From: Fermentimonas sp.
GTDB lineage: Bacteria; Bacteroidota; Bacteroidia; Bacteroidales; Dysgonomonadaceae
NCBI GenBank assembly: GCA_015478775.1
Contig: JADMKP010000010.1
Location: 236,593-300,592, forward strand
Reading direction: 5' to 3'
DNA length: 64,000 bases
The translations under genes were made by a program, and so were the position numbers. The notes beneath the pieces are model-generated. The model made no database searches. It was not told where the DNA came from and saw only the letters and a list, made by a program, of their open reading frames with translations. Below are positions 27,918-37,665 of this stretch, piece after piece. Numbering within the stretch: position 1 is the stretch's first letter; each line of letters opens with the position of its first letter.

Positions 27918-28910
27918 CTACGCTTTTCCCGCGCTTCCTAATACATTAATAGTTTTGTGCATATAAAGCTTTTTAAGCTCTTCGCGTGCAGGACCTAAAT
28001 ATTTACGTGGGTCAAACTCTGCAGGGTCTTTTGCCATTACCTCACGGATAGCGGCAGTCATAGCCAAGCGACCATCTGAGTCGATATTAACCTTACAAAC
28101 TGCAGATGTTGCCGCTTCACGCAACCATTTTTCTGGAATACCAATAGAATCCTTTAGTTTACCACCAAATTCGTTGATAGTATCAACATACTGCTGTGGA
28201 ACTGAAGAAGAACCGTGCAATACAATTGGGAATCCTGGAATACGTTTTTCAATTTCTTTCAAGATATCAAAACGTAATGGGGGTGGTACTAATACACCGT
28301 TTTCGTCACGTGTGCACTGTTCTGGAGTAAATTTGTATGCTCCGTGAGAAGTACCAATTGAAATAGCCAATGAGTCTACACCTGTGCGAGTAACAAAGTC
28401 TACAACCTCATCAGGCTCAGTGTATGTGTGGTGCTCAGCAACTACATCATCTTCAATACCTGCCAAAATACCCAATTCACCTTCAACAGTTACACCGTGC
28501 TGATGAGCATATTCTACAACCTTTTTGGTTAAAGCAATATTTTCTTCGTAAGGAAGGTGCGAACCATCAATCATAACCGAAGAGAAGCCACTTTCAATAC
28601 AGTCTTTGCAAAGCTCAAAGCTATCACCATGGTCAAGGTGAAGAACAATAGGAATGTTATAACCCAATTCTTTTGCATACTCAACCGCTCCCTGAGCCAT
28701 ATAACGAAGTAGTGTCTGATTTGCATACTTGCGTGCACCACTTGAAACTTGCATAATAACAGGTGATTTTGTTTCAACACATGCCGAAACAATAGCTTGC
28801 AATTGCTCCATATTATTGAAGTTGAAAGCTGGAATAGCATAACCACCTTCAATCGCTTTCTTAAATAACTCTTTTGAGTTTACTAAACCCAGTTCTTTAT
28901 AACTTACCAT
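27918..28910 (-). CDS. fba: Fructose-bisphosphate aldolase, class II
   Basis: 330 residues. It splits fructose 1,6-bisphosphate in glycolysis with a zinc ion. Motifs are IPAFNFNNMEQLQAIV at the start, the zinc and substrate site LHLDHGDSFELC near 98, SVMIDGSHLPYEENI, EGELGILAG and ISIGTSHGAYKF. The longer class II subgroup common in Bacteroidales fits its length. A candidate -7 element (TATTTTTG on the minus strand) at 28959-28952 is 42 bases upstream of the start. Confidence 0.94.
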   Translation of the reverse strand: MVSYKELGLVNSKELFKKAIEGGYAIPAFNFNNMEQLQAIVSACVETKSPVIMQVSSGARKYANQTLLRYMAQGAVEYAKELGYNIPIVLHLDHGDSFELCKDCIESGFSSVMIDGSHLPYEENIALTKKVVEYAHQHGVTVEGELGILAGIEDDVVAEHHTYTEPDEVVDFVTRTGVDSLAISIGTSHGAYKFTPEQCTRDENGVLVPPPLRFDILKEIEKRIPGFPIVLHGSSSVPQQYVDTINEFGGKLKDSIGIPEKWLREAATSAVCKVNIDSDGRLAMTAAIREVMAKDPAEFDPRKYLGPAREELKKLYMHKTINVLGSAGKA

Positions 28911-29090
28911 AGTAATAATTTTTTATTTGTCTGATAATCTAAATTCTTATACAAAAATAGCTCTTTTTCTGCAAACAAAGAAATATATAAGAAAAAATGA
29001 ATCTGCAATTATTCTTCAATTATTCAATACTTACTAAAACATACCAACGGGTATATTGAGAAGGAAGGCATTTTTAAATTAAAAGTCCAT

Positions 29091-32000
29091 TCAAAATAAT
29101 GGCTTTATTTTTATCGTTCGTTTAAACATGCCCGGATAAACCCAATAACTCCTCAAAACACCAGCCGAAGAATCACCAACTCCTGTAGTTTCATAATCGA
29201 GGTTAAAAGTTATGCCATCTTGCTTTTGCAATTGATATGTGTAAATTGATTTAGTTAAGTTTTCGGTACTAAAAGGATACGCATTGAAATTAAATAACTC
29301 ATTAACTTTAAATTCAAGACCTTTACCTTGCTCATCAACCATTCTCACCCAACGGTTGTCGGTTCTCAAACCATAATCTCCCGGCTTAATATATGGTACG
29401 AACATCTCATCAACTGTAGAAGAATAAACACCAACTTTATACCCACTATTTCTTCCCGGATAATTTTCTTGTGGCCCACGTCCATACCACTTAACATGAT
29501 TCATATTCTGATCAAGTGTTACCGAAAGTCCAAATCTCGGATAATATAAAGGTAAAGTTCTTCCCTGCGACTTGGCAGTGTGCTCAATCGTAATTTCGCC
29601 ATCTCCGCTAATGATGAAATTGAAGATATTTTCCACACCATTATACTGAATACCCCATACTGGTCTAACAGTAATTGGTTTATCTGTAAACAGCACTATT
29701 TGCCTAATGTTTAAATATACTTTCCCATCTACTTCCAACACTTTTGTATATGCCGGAAAATATGAAGGTTGGTCTATTCCAGCAGAGTAAAATTCAGTCG
29801 ACACATAATTACCATATCCCTCTTGCCAGTTTGACGAACGGGCAGATCCCGAGCCCCAATCATCAACATCATTGGCCATTGGTGCACGCCATACACTCAT
29901 TAAAAATGGCGATTTAAGCATTTTCTTTCCATCAACCATCATTGAAGATAAAGCGCCTAAATTCTTGTCGATTATATATTCAAAATTGTCACCTTTTACA
30001 ATAATTTCATTCTCTGTTTGTGTAAAATGTGCGCGTAGGTTTGTGGGTTCAACATCCAATGCCTCTTTTTTCCATGGAAGAACAAACTGGCTCCATGCTA
30101 CTTCGTGACCTGATTTTGCCCATATTTCATCATCCTTTAAAAATGAACTAATTGTTATCCGATACTCTTTACCAGCTTCAAGCTCAGGTTTGGTATAAGG
30201 AACTTTCATAACTTCCCTTGTCATAGCATCAATGTTAAGCGGTAAAGTACCCTCTTGAATAACCTCTCCATCAGCTTCCATGTACCACTTTGTATCATAT
30301 TGAGATGCATTGGTAAAGAAGTTGCGATTCCAAATTTCCACTATGCCCAATTCAGCATCAAGGAGGGTTGCTGCAATGGGCTGACCAACTTTCTTCATCT
30401 CCCAGTTTTCGGGTTCAATTTCCCTGTTTCCCGAAATGTGCCCATATGTTCGTGCTCCTGCTCCATAGCTTAAAAAGGTACCATGATCGGTTTCATTTTC
30501 AAAATCCAACCACAAAACAGCTTTTTCAGGGTTAAGTTGATGTGGCAAAACAGCCTCATTAAATACTCCTACATTATCAAGCATTGCATCGCTCATATAC
30601 CCAGAATTTTGACTTCCGTCAACTTCTGAGTCACGACCCAGACTTATTGTAAAAGGGAAGTTTTTGATGTTTCCTCTAACATCTTTACTTGCCTGCAGGT
30701 TTTCATTTATATACAACAACATTTTTTGTCCGTCATAAATTGCTGTCAGCTTGTGCCAATTGTTTTCCCAATTGCTGGGCAAGGCGGTTCGTAAAATCTG
30801 TTTGGTATTGGTGTAAATATAAAATTCAAGCGAGTCATTCCCTCTCTGAACAATGCCATACTGATTCGACCCCTTGGTTATAAACTGTCCACCACTGGCA
30901 TTTAGCTTCCTTGGGAATACATCCATAGTTATAGTAAGCTTATCACCATCAATCTCCAAATTCTCATGCCTGTATATCTCAACCCATTGGTCGTGCCCAT
31001 TTAAATTAACCGCATTACCAGTTTTTCCTTCAACCAATTTAATATTGTTTCCCATTAAATGAACCGGCACATTATTGCCCGATTTATCATCCAAGCTTCT
31101 AATTTTTTCAGTAATCCCGGGACTAACAAAGTCCCATATAGCACCCCCTAAAGTTCTCGGGTATGAATAAATTACGTGCCAGTAGTCATCCAAACCACCA
31201 AGTGCATTACCGGCAACAGACAGATACTCATCCATAAAAGAAGGCCGCACATCATTGTCGAACTCATTACCAATCAGCATATCCAAATCAAGTGGGCTAG
31301 GGTAGCGTGGTCCAATTATATCCTCTGCTGGATGTGAATATCCGTTACCTCCATACATCCAATAACGAGTAGGATCCAAAGACTTGCCCTCCTTCACTAC
31401 TTCCGAAATATTAAAACCTTCTCCACTTTCATTGCCCGCGCTCCAAAATATAATACTTGGATAGTTCCTATCGCGAAGAACCATTTTTCGCACTCGTTCA
31501 CGATACATTTCTGTAAACTCGGGCATATCACTCACATATTCTGTTGCATGAGCCTCCACACCTGCTTCATCAATTATATATAAACCATATTCATTGGCCA
31601 GTTGAAGATATTTGTTTACAGGAGGGTAGTGTGATGTTCTCACTGAATTGAAATTCAACTGTTTTAATATCTCAAAATCTTTTCTAATTATTTCTTCTGT
31701 CATCGTATGGCCCATCTCATGATGCTGCATATGAGAATTTGTAGCATTTATCTTTATAGGTACACCATTCAACGTAAATAAGTCGCCTTCAATTAAAGTC
31801 TCCTTAAAACCAATAACCTGCTCAACAGAATCTACAACAACACCTTGCGATGTTAACAATTGCATTTTTAGATTATATAAATGAGGAGTTTCGGCCGTCC
31901 ATTTCAACGGATTAGATATCTCTGCTTCTACATTTACCCACTCATTACCGGGCAAATCCATTTTAAATTCGTCACTTTCAATCTCTTTAATAAGAACTTT

Positions 32001-32864
32001 ATTATTGTCAAACAAAAAAGCTCTAATCTTATAATCTTCGGCAGGAGCGTTTAAATACTTTTTCACATCAAACCCAACCGAAAGAGTTGCATCAGTATAA
32101 CTATCATCTAGGTCGGTAATAACCTGCCAGTCAAACAAACGAACATTAGGTGCAGCGTATATGTTTACATCATCAAATATTCCAGCAAATCGCCAATAGT
32201 CTTGACCTTCTAGGTAGTACCCGTCCGAATATTTAGTTACAAAAACAGCTATAGAGTTTATACCTGATCTTAAATACTTAGTAATATTATACTCAGCAGG
32301 TTCCTGTGCACCTTCATTATAACCCACTTCTTCGCCATTGATCCATACAAACGAAGCAGAAGCAGTTTTTTCCATTCTCAGAAAAATCTGATCGCCTTGC
32401 CATGTATCCGGTACAATGAAGGTTTTTTTGTACGCACCCGTAGGATTATATTCCCTTGGAACATTGGGCACAGTAACAGCAAAAATATCACTATTCCTAT
32501 TTGATCTTGCATTATTCCTTTTCACAGGAAAAGGCGTAGCTACATTTCTAAAAAGCCTGTCTCCAAACCCCTGCATTTCCCAATTTGAAGGTACCTCAAT
32601 AAAATCCCAGTCCTCATCATTAAAATTGATAGTATAAAAATCTTTAGGAATACCCTCGGGAGTCTCACTATAAAAGAATTTCCAATCGCCGTTTAACGAT
32701 AATGACTTTTGTGGCATAAAATAGGTGCGACCCTCTTCTTGATTCAACTCAAACACCGAAGTGTTCTCTATATAATAATATATATTGTCCAGGAACTTAG
32801 CCGGTTGCGCCAATAAAGCACTTGATAATGAGATGCAAAGTATTAGAAAACTAATTCGTTTCAT
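29091..32864 (-). CDS. GH2 beta-galactosidase with inserted LamG-type domain
   Basis: 1257 residues with a signal peptide ending near LLAQ. Order: GH2 sugar-binding domain (about 50-240), Ig-like domain (245-350), TIM barrel (355-590), a LamG/concanavalin-type insert (605-790), DUF4981-like domain (about 840-960), then the beta-galactosidase small-chain domain to the end. The acid/base Glu is in SAGNESGEGFN near 479 and the nucleophile candidate in FMDEYLSVAGNALGG near 546. The insert begins with GKTGNAVNLNGHDQWVEI and has YIYTNTK and LGRDSEV strands. The insert may bind polysaccharide. It follows a small membrane protein gene by 12 bases. Confidence 0.88.
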   Translation of the reverse strand: MKRISFLILCISLSSALLAQPAKFLDNIYYYIENTSVFELNQEEGRTYFMPQKSLSLNGDWKFFYSETPEGIPKDFYTINFNDEDWDFIEVPSNWEMQGFGDRLFRNVATPFPVKRNNARSNRNSDIFAVTVPNVPREYNPTGAYKKTFIVPDTWQGDQIFLRMEKTASASFVWINGEEVGYNEGAQEPAEYNITKYLRSGINSIAVFVTKYSDGYYLEGQDYWRFAGIFDDVNIYAAPNVRLFDWQVITDLDDSYTDATLSVGFDVKKYLNAPAEDYKIRAFLFDNNKVLIKEIESDEFKMDLPGNEWVNVEAEISNPLKWTAETPHLYNLKMQLLTSQGVVVDSVEQVIGFKETLIEGDLFTLNGVPIKINATNSHMQHHEMGHTMTEEIIRKDFEILKQLNFNSVRTSHYPPVNKYLQLANEYGLYIIDEAGVEAHATEYVSDMPEFTEMYRERVRKMVLRDRNYPSIIFWSAGNESGEGFNISEVVKEGKSLDPTRYWMYGGNGYSHPAEDIIGPRYPSPLDLDMLIGNEFDNDVRPSFMDEYLSVAGNALGGLDDYWHVIYSYPRTLGGAIWDFVSPGITEKIRSLDDKSGNNVPVHLMGNNIKLVEGKTGNAVNLNGHDQWVEIYRHENLEIDGDKLTITMDVFPRKLNASGGQFITKGSNQYGIVQRGNDSLEFYIYTNTKQILRTALPSNWENNWHKLTAIYDGQKMLLYINENLQASKDVRGNIKNFPFTISLGRDSEVDGSQNSGYMSDAMLDNVGVFNEAVLPHQLNPEKAVLWLDFENETDHGTFLSYGAGARTYGHISGNREIEPENWEMKKVGQPIAATLLDAELGIVEIWNRNFFTNASQYDTKWYMEADGEVIQEGTLPLNIDAMTREVMKVPYTKPELEAGKEYRITISSFLKDDEIWAKSGHEVAWSQFVLPWKKEALDVEPTNLRAHFTQTENEIIVKGDNFEYIIDKNLGALSSMMVDGKKMLKSPFLMSVWRAPMANDVDDWGSGSARSSNWQEGYGNYVSTEFYSAGIDQPSYFPAYTKVLEVDGKVYLNIRQIVLFTDKPITVRPVWGIQYNGVENIFNFIISGDGEITIEHTAKSQGRTLPLYYPRFGLSVTLDQNMNHVKWYGRGPQENYPGRNSGYKVGVYSSTVDEMFVPYIKPGDYGLRTDNRWVRMVDEQGKGLEFKVNELFNFNAYPFSTENLTKSIYTYQLQKQDGITFNLDYETTGVGDSSAGVLRSYWVYPGMFKRTIKIKPLF

Positions 32865-32876
32865 TTTAGAAGATTA

Positions 32877-33434
32877 TTATAGAGTCTTTAATTTATTTTT
32901 TAAATCAAATATAAGACCCACTGTTAATAGCAAAAAACAAATACTTGTAAAAACACCAATATAAAAGAATTTCTCTTCTTCTATATTTAGCGCAATCAAT
33001 AAACTTCCCACCGAAATTATTCCAGCAAACAGGGCATAAAACTTTGTTTTGTAAACCCACGAATAAGAAAATAAATGTGCCCCCGTGATAATCGAATACG
33101 TCATAATAAAATAATCGGGTGATTTAATCAGCACAAAAATCAAAAAAGGAAAGTAAAATAGTTGAGCAACATTCAACCATAAGCCTAGGGGTTGCAAAGG
33201 ATTATCTTTAACCTTCCAAACCGACTTTATAAATTTAGAAATAAAAAATGCAATCACAATCATTGGTGAACCAACAATAAAAACCAGTATAGATTTATAA
33301 TAAGAATCAAAATCTAAATTCCATATAAACGCAATTAAAGCCCATATTACTGTTGCGGCAATTATAAAGTCTATACCATTTTTAGATTCAACAGACAATC
33401 GAATCTTCAATTTTTCAAACTCTTCTTTATTCAT
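32877..33434 (-). CDS. Membrane protein of unknown function
   Basis: 185 residues with about five hydrophobic segments (about 22-40, 46-66, 85-105, 108-128, 132-180) and charged ends. No family is recognised. It starts 12 bases before the GH2 gene and is likely co-transcribed. A -7-like element (TACATTTG on the minus strand) is at 33493-33486, 52 bases upstream. Similar small helical membrane proteins are frequent beside Bacteroidota glycosidases, but no function should be assigned. Confidence 0.65.
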   Translation of the reverse strand: MNKEEFEKLKIRLSVESKNGIDFIIAATVIWALIAFIWNLDFDSYYKSILVFIVGSPMIVIAFFISKFIKSVWKVKDNPLQPLGLWLNVAQLFYFPFLIFVLIKSPDYFIMTYSIITGAHLFSYSWVYKTKFYALFAGIISVGSLLIALNIEEEKFFYIGVFTSICFLLLTVGLIFDLKNKLKTL

Positions 33435-33571
33435 GCTTCATAAGATTAATATTTATATATAAGTTTATTTAAAAAGAAATATTTGCAAATGTATGTAAAA
33501 AACACAAATAGACCTTATAATTTTAAGAACATATTGTAAATACATACTCTACAGTATTTACCTACTTAGAC

Positions 33572-33638
33572 CCTACCAAGTCCTAAGTTTCCTTATTAAT
33601 AACCGAGCAAGGTTAGGAGTTGGTTAGGAGTTGGTAGG
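33572..33638. repeat. Imperfect inverted repeat with 11-bp tandem duplication
   Basis: CCTACCAAGTCCTAA at 33572-33586 pairs with TTAGGAGTTGGTAGG at 33624-33638 with one mismatch. Inside the right arm, GGTTAGGAGTT occurs twice in tandem at 33611-33621 and 33622-33632. It lies in the gene-poor stretch 33435-33931 at the left border of the accessory region. Confidence 0.6.
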
Positions 33639-33710
33639 TAGTTGGTACATCCATTATTCAGCACTATTAATTATTAAAGAGTGTTAAAGCAAACAAGGGA
33701 AATACAAAGA

Positions 33711-33818
33711 TTATATACTTTTCTCAAAGATGGTTACATAGATATTTGGAGCTAATCGCTTGAGATTTATTGCCAAGAAAAAACCTGCCGCACCTCTACC
33801 GATAATGGCAATTGTCAT
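33711..33818 (-). pseudogene. Truncated copy of the 5' end of the BaiN/HI0933-type flavoprotein gene
   Basis: The minus strand here repeats the promoter, start codon and first 35 codons of the intact flavoprotein gene at 54101, over about 135 bases (33716-33853 against 54068-54202) with roughly 7% differences in the coding part. The frame reads MTIAIIGRGAAGFFLAINL and ends at TAA 33711-33713. The Rossmann motif GGGAAG is changed to GRGAAG. The -7 element survives as TAATTTTG. It is therefore a dead duplicate in inverted orientation to the source gene 20.3 kb away. Confidence 0.88.
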
Positions 33819-33875
33819 ATTGCTAATTTTATGCAAAATTACTTATATCTTTGTATAATCGGTTTTCGGACAGCT

Positions 33876-33906
33876 TAAAAAAAGGCTGTTTTAAAAAAAC
33901 AGCCCC
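33876..33906 (-). terminator. Terminator of the PHB-type esterase gene
   Basis: GGCTGTTTT (33884-33892) and AAAACAGCC (33896-33904) form a 9-bp stem. On the minus strand it is followed by a run of seven T residues, 26 bases after the esterase stop at 33932. Confidence 0.8.
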
Positions 33907-33931
33907 TAATCAAATCATATATATATTTATA

Positions 33932-34831
33932 TCAAAAACGCATAAAGAAATCCCACGTCTCTTTTGCAACCCAATTAACATCTGAACCCGGGTCTTTTAC
34001 GTTCTCGGTATGACCACCCACAAATGAACCAAACAATACAGGATATTCTTCGGGAAGTCCTTCAAATTCTGTTGTTATATGAGTTGGAGTTGTGGCAACT
34101 GGTACCTCGGGCAATTCTGTTAAGCCATTATTCTCTAGATGCGTTAATACGCAATATTTGCCACCTTGTTTGAGTTCATCAGAGTTAACAAACTTGCAAA
34201 GTCCGTCCTCAGTGCCAGTTACACTATAGAAGGCTAGGGGTTTGCCTGTGTTTTCGGGAAGATAAATATTCCAGTTGGCCGGTGCATAACATGCAACAGC
34301 ACGCAAATCATCCTGAAAAGCCAATGATAACGAGTATGTAAACATTGCGCCAAAACTAAAGCCGCAGCTAAATACTCGTGAAGTATCGATACTCAATTTA
34401 TCTTTAAACAATTCAAGCATATCGGCAAAAAAGATATGGTCTTTGTCGTCTCTTCCACGCCATGGAGAACGGTCGGTGTACCCCTCAGGAGCTACAAAAA
34501 TAACATCAACACCATCTCTTTCGGCATAAGTTTTAAGTCCATAAAAGTTTTGATCAACCATTGTTTGCATATTCCCACCCATCATATGCATCGCAAAAAT
34601 TAAACGGTATGTTTTATTTTTATCGTAGTCTTCGGGGATATCAATGGTGTATTTTCGCTCTAAATCTGCACTTGTCATTGTGTATGTACCGCTCTTAAAA
34701 TCGCCCAGTTCTTTACCATAACCGGAGCTTGGTGTTGGAGCATTATTTAATTTACGGGCTTCATCAATAGTATGTGCATTGAGTGTTAAAATTGAAGCCA
34801 GTAGAATGAATAGGATAAATGTTCTTCTCAT
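33932..34831 (-). CDS. Secreted PHB-depolymerase/feruloyl-esterase-like hydrolase
   Basis: 299 residues with a signal peptide ending near LNAH. The alpha/beta hydrolase core reads RKYTIDIPEDYDKNKTYRLIFAMHMMGG, then VDVIFVAPEGY, and the nucleophile elbow GFSFGAMFTYSLSLAF near 150. A C-terminal His in GSFVGGHTENVKDPG completes a triad. This is the CE1/LpqC group, acting on ester-linked polysaccharide decorations or short polyesters. It follows a type B carboxylesterase by 38 bases. Confidence 0.8.
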   Translation of the reverse strand: MRRTFILFILLASILTLNAHTIDEARKLNNAPTPSSGYGKELGDFKSGTYTMTSADLERKYTIDIPEDYDKNKTYRLIFAMHMMGGNMQTMVDQNFYGLKTYAERDGVDVIFVAPEGYTDRSPWRGRDDKDHIFFADMLELFKDKLSIDTSRVFSCGFSFGAMFTYSLSLAFQDDLRAVACYAPANWNIYLPENTGKPLAFYSVTGTEDGLCKFVNSDELKQGGKYCVLTHLENNGLTELPEVPVATTPTHITTEFEGLPEEYPVLFGSFVGGHTENVKDPGSDVNWVAKETWDFFMRF

Positions 34832-34869
34832 TATATATTGTTTTTATGTGTTAACTGTAAGTTATTTCA

Positions 34870-36426
34870 TTATTCAATAGGAACCATGAATTTCATCAAC
34901 TCCTTATCGTGGTTGTACACAATCTTACTTTCATTATCAAAGTACATTGTAGCACCCTCTTCGGCAGTATAAGGCTTCCATTCTGGTAACACACCCTCTA
35001 CATTTGGGTTGGCTGTTTTAATGAAGTTTATCCAAGCAGAGCTCATTTTGTCGGCCATCGCCCAGGCTTCTTCGGTATCACCTGTCCAATCAGCCCTTAA
35101 ATCAACTGTATTGAAAGCCAAAGGAATGTCTAATCCGTGGAAAGAACCTTTAGACGCATCATCAACACCACTCTTCCATGCTAAGAAATAAAGATACAAG
35201 GGAGCGGATGTCTCTAACGATCTTGCATCGGCAGTACGTATGGTATATGGTCTGAAAACTTTATCAATAGAAAGAAGATCCTGAGGTGTATAATCGGGAT
35301 AAGCCTTTGCGTAAAGCTCAATAAATTTGTCGGTATTCTTACCATATTCTTTTGCCAAGCGTTCTTTAGCCTGTTCTAATGTAAGATCCTTTTCGCCATA
35401 AAATACGGGCATCATCTCGTTAAGCGTGGAGCCCATAAGAATAGGTATATCATTAGAGAAATCGGCAAAAGTAGGACTAAACGGTTGTTGTACCAAAATA
35501 TCACCATCGGCAGAAGGAGCAAAGCCAAACATTCCTTGAGAACCGGGTCGCCTTGGTCCGGATATCTTGGCAATTGCCTCGTTTCCAGCTTTCACAAGTT
35601 CTAGGTAAGGAATAGTTTCAAGTTTCTCAACTTCGTCGGGTGCAATTCCTAATGTTTCAAGAACTGCTAGCCCAAGCGCTTGAGATTTCTCTTTATCCAT
35701 ATTATTAATGATAGTTCCACTCTGTATAATTGCTTTATGGAACAAACCATTTGCTGATGGCATGCACATTAGTGTACCAACTTTACCGCCACCACCAGAT
35801 TCACCACAAATAGTAACATCGGCAGGGTCACCACCAAACTTCTCGATATTCGCATTCACCCACTCCAGTGCTTTTACAATGTCGAGCATACCAACATTGG
35901 CCGACTGAGCATATTTATCGTCAACAGCAGATAAATCTAAGAAACCAAGGATATTTAAGCGATGATTTACAGATACAAACACAATATCACCCTTTTTAGC
36001 CATTGCTTCGCCGTATGTCATGGGGTCGTTGCTTGCACCAGTGTGAAATCCGCCACCGTGCAACCATACTAAAACTGGACGCTTTTTGCCATCATTAATT
36101 CCTTGTGTCCAAACATTTAGACTAAATAGTTCATTCTCATCTTGAACTGAATCAGGGTACCAAGGCACAACCTGTTTGGCTACCGGACCAAAGTCTGTAG
36201 TTTCACGAACACCCTCCCAGGCAATAGGATCTTGCGGAGACATAAATCTCTCGGCAGTTGCATAGGGTATCCCTTTGAAAACAAATACACTATCGTTAAT
36301 ACTGCCAGATACATCACCAGCGGTGGTAGAAACAACCGGCTCTTGACTCTCTGTTGTTTTTGGGTTACAACTCATAATGAATAACCCAAGCGTAATCATT
36401 AAATAAATGCTTGAAAATCGTCTCAT
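34870..36426 (-). CDS. Type B carboxylesterase, lipoprotein
   Basis: About 518 residues from the ATG at 36426, chosen because it gives a clean lipoprotein signal (lipobox FIMSC); a longer start at 36480 would place 18 odd residues in front. Type B carboxylesterase motifs are VLVWLHGGGFHTG (oxyanion hole), GESGGGGKVG (Ser nucleophile; usual form GESAGG), NEMMPVF and FHGLDIPLAFNT (His). Para-nitrobenzyl-esterase-like enzymes act on small esters. It precedes the PHB-type esterase in a two-gene operon. Confidence 0.88.
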   Translation of the reverse strand: MRRFSSIYLMITLGLFIMSCNPKTTESQEPVVSTTAGDVSGSINDSVFVFKGIPYATAERFMSPQDPIAWEGVRETTDFGPVAKQVVPWYPDSVQDENELFSLNVWTQGINDGKKRPVLVWLHGGGFHTGASNDPMTYGEAMAKKGDIVFVSVNHRLNILGFLDLSAVDDKYAQSANVGMLDIVKALEWVNANIEKFGGDPADVTICGESGGGGKVGTLMCMPSANGLFHKAIIQSGTIINNMDKEKSQALGLAVLETLGIAPDEVEKLETIPYLELVKAGNEAIAKISGPRRPGSQGMFGFAPSADGDILVQQPFSPTFADFSNDIPILMGSTLNEMMPVFYGEKDLTLEQAKERLAKEYGKNTDKFIELYAKAYPDYTPQDLLSIDKVFRPYTIRTADARSLETSAPLYLYFLAWKSGVDDASKGSFHGLDIPLAFNTVDLRADWTGDTEEAWAMADKMSSAWINFIKTANPNVEGVLPEWKPYTAEEGATMYFDNESKIVYNHDKELMKFMVPIE

Positions 36427-36648
36427 AGTAAAATTAATTTGTCTGTGTTTTATATTGATTAAATATTGTAGAATAATCATTTTTGTCTCATTTTAACTCA
36501 CAATGTGTTATTTTGATTAAAACAGGGGCAAGTTAATAATAGTTTTTCTATTTATTTGGAAAATATTTAACAAAGTTGGGGAATTGGATGGGTTGAGAAG
36601 GTTTTGGCTTTTTTTAAGTGGATTGTTTTTTTAGATTATTTTATGTCT

Positions 36649-36656
36649 TATATTTG
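36649..36656 (+). promoter_or_regulatory. Candidate -7 element of the WYL regulator gene
   Basis: TATATTTG matches TAnnTTTG, 47 bases before the ATG at 36704. A TTG at 36623-36625 with a 23-base spacer is a poor -33. Confidence 0.4.
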
Positions 36657-36703
36657 CATTTACTTATAAAGTGGAGCACAACTATCATGGATAAGTAAAA
36701 GTA

Positions 36704-37639
36704 ATGCCGAGAAAAAGAATTAGTAGCAAAGAAAACACTTCAGCTCTTTTCAATAGATATGTTTGGTTGGTAGAAACAATTCAACGAGCTGGAAGAATCA
36801 CTTTCGAAGAGATAAACGACAAATGGACACGATCTCGCCTAAACTACACAGGAGAAGATTTGCCACTACGTACATTTCATAACCATCGCCATGCCATTGA
36901 AGAGATGTTCGACATAAATATCGAGTGCGACAAACGTGGTGGTTATATGTATTTCATCGAAAATGAGGACGATATGCATAGTGGTGGAATGCGCTCGTGG
37001 ATGCTAAATGCTTTCTCTGTAGGAAATCTACTTAGTGAAAGCACCAGTATGCAAGATCGGATTTTGTTTGAAAAAATACCATCAGGCCATCAGTATTTGA
37101 CACTTTTTCTGGAATCCATTAGAGAAAACCTTACCATAGAAATTACCTATCAAAGTTTTAGCAACAATGATGCATATACATTTGAAATTGAACCATATTG
37201 TTTAAAAGTGTTTAGGCAGAGGTGGTACGTACTTGCTCTAAGTACACATTACGATGAGCTGCGCATATACTCTTTAGACCGAATGCATAAGGTGCAAATA
37301 ACTAAAACGGCTTTCAATTATCCAAACGACTTTAATCCCCAAGTATACTTTCACAATTGTTTTGGCATAATTCATTCTCCAAATATGGAACCTGAAACTG
37401 TTGAAATTAAAGTATCTGCAGATCATCGTAAATACATTGAAACTCTTCCACTGCATCACTCACAAACGTTGGTTGAAGACAAAGCAGATTTCGCCATTTT
37501 TCAATATATGGTACATCCAACATACGATTTCATTCAAGAGTTGTTTTCACATGGAGAAAAGATTGAAGTAATAAAACCAAAATCGATGAGAGAGGAAATG
37601 GCAGAAAAAGTGATTGAGATGATGGAGATGTATAAATAA
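36704..37639 (+). CDS. WYL-domain transcriptional regulator
   Basis: 311 residues. The N-terminal part (about 10-85) is a winged-helix region (AGRITFEEINDKWTRSR, then LPLRTFHNHRHAIEEMF). The WYL domain covers about 130-215, with IEPYCLKVFRQRWYVLALSTH matching the conserved core, and a WCX-like C-terminus. Such regulators often control defence loci after sensing nucleic-acid ligands or damage. Here the gene stands at the left edge of the restriction/DUF262 region, convergent with the DUF262 genes, so control of that island is reasonable but unproven. Confidence 0.85.
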   Translation: MPRKRISSKENTSALFNRYVWLVETIQRAGRITFEEINDKWTRSRLNYTGEDLPLRTFHNHRHAIEEMFDINIECDKRGGYMYFIENEDDMHSGGMRSWMLNAFSVGNLLSESTSMQDRILFEKIPSGHQYLTLFLESIRENLTIEITYQSFSNNDAYTFEIEPYCLKVFRQRWYVLALSTHYDELRIYSLDRMHKVQITKTAFNYPNDFNPQVYFHNCFGIIHSPNMEPETVEIKVSADHRKYIETLPLHHSQTLVEDKADFAIFQYMVHPTYDFIQELFSHGEKIEVIKPKSMREEMAEKVIEMMEMYK

Positions 37640-37665
37640 ACCTTGCTTTTTGCGATGTATATTAG

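Noticed and set aside
36427-36480. Longer start for the type B carboxylesterase
   Set aside because: It would bury the lipoprotein signal behind 18 polar residues.
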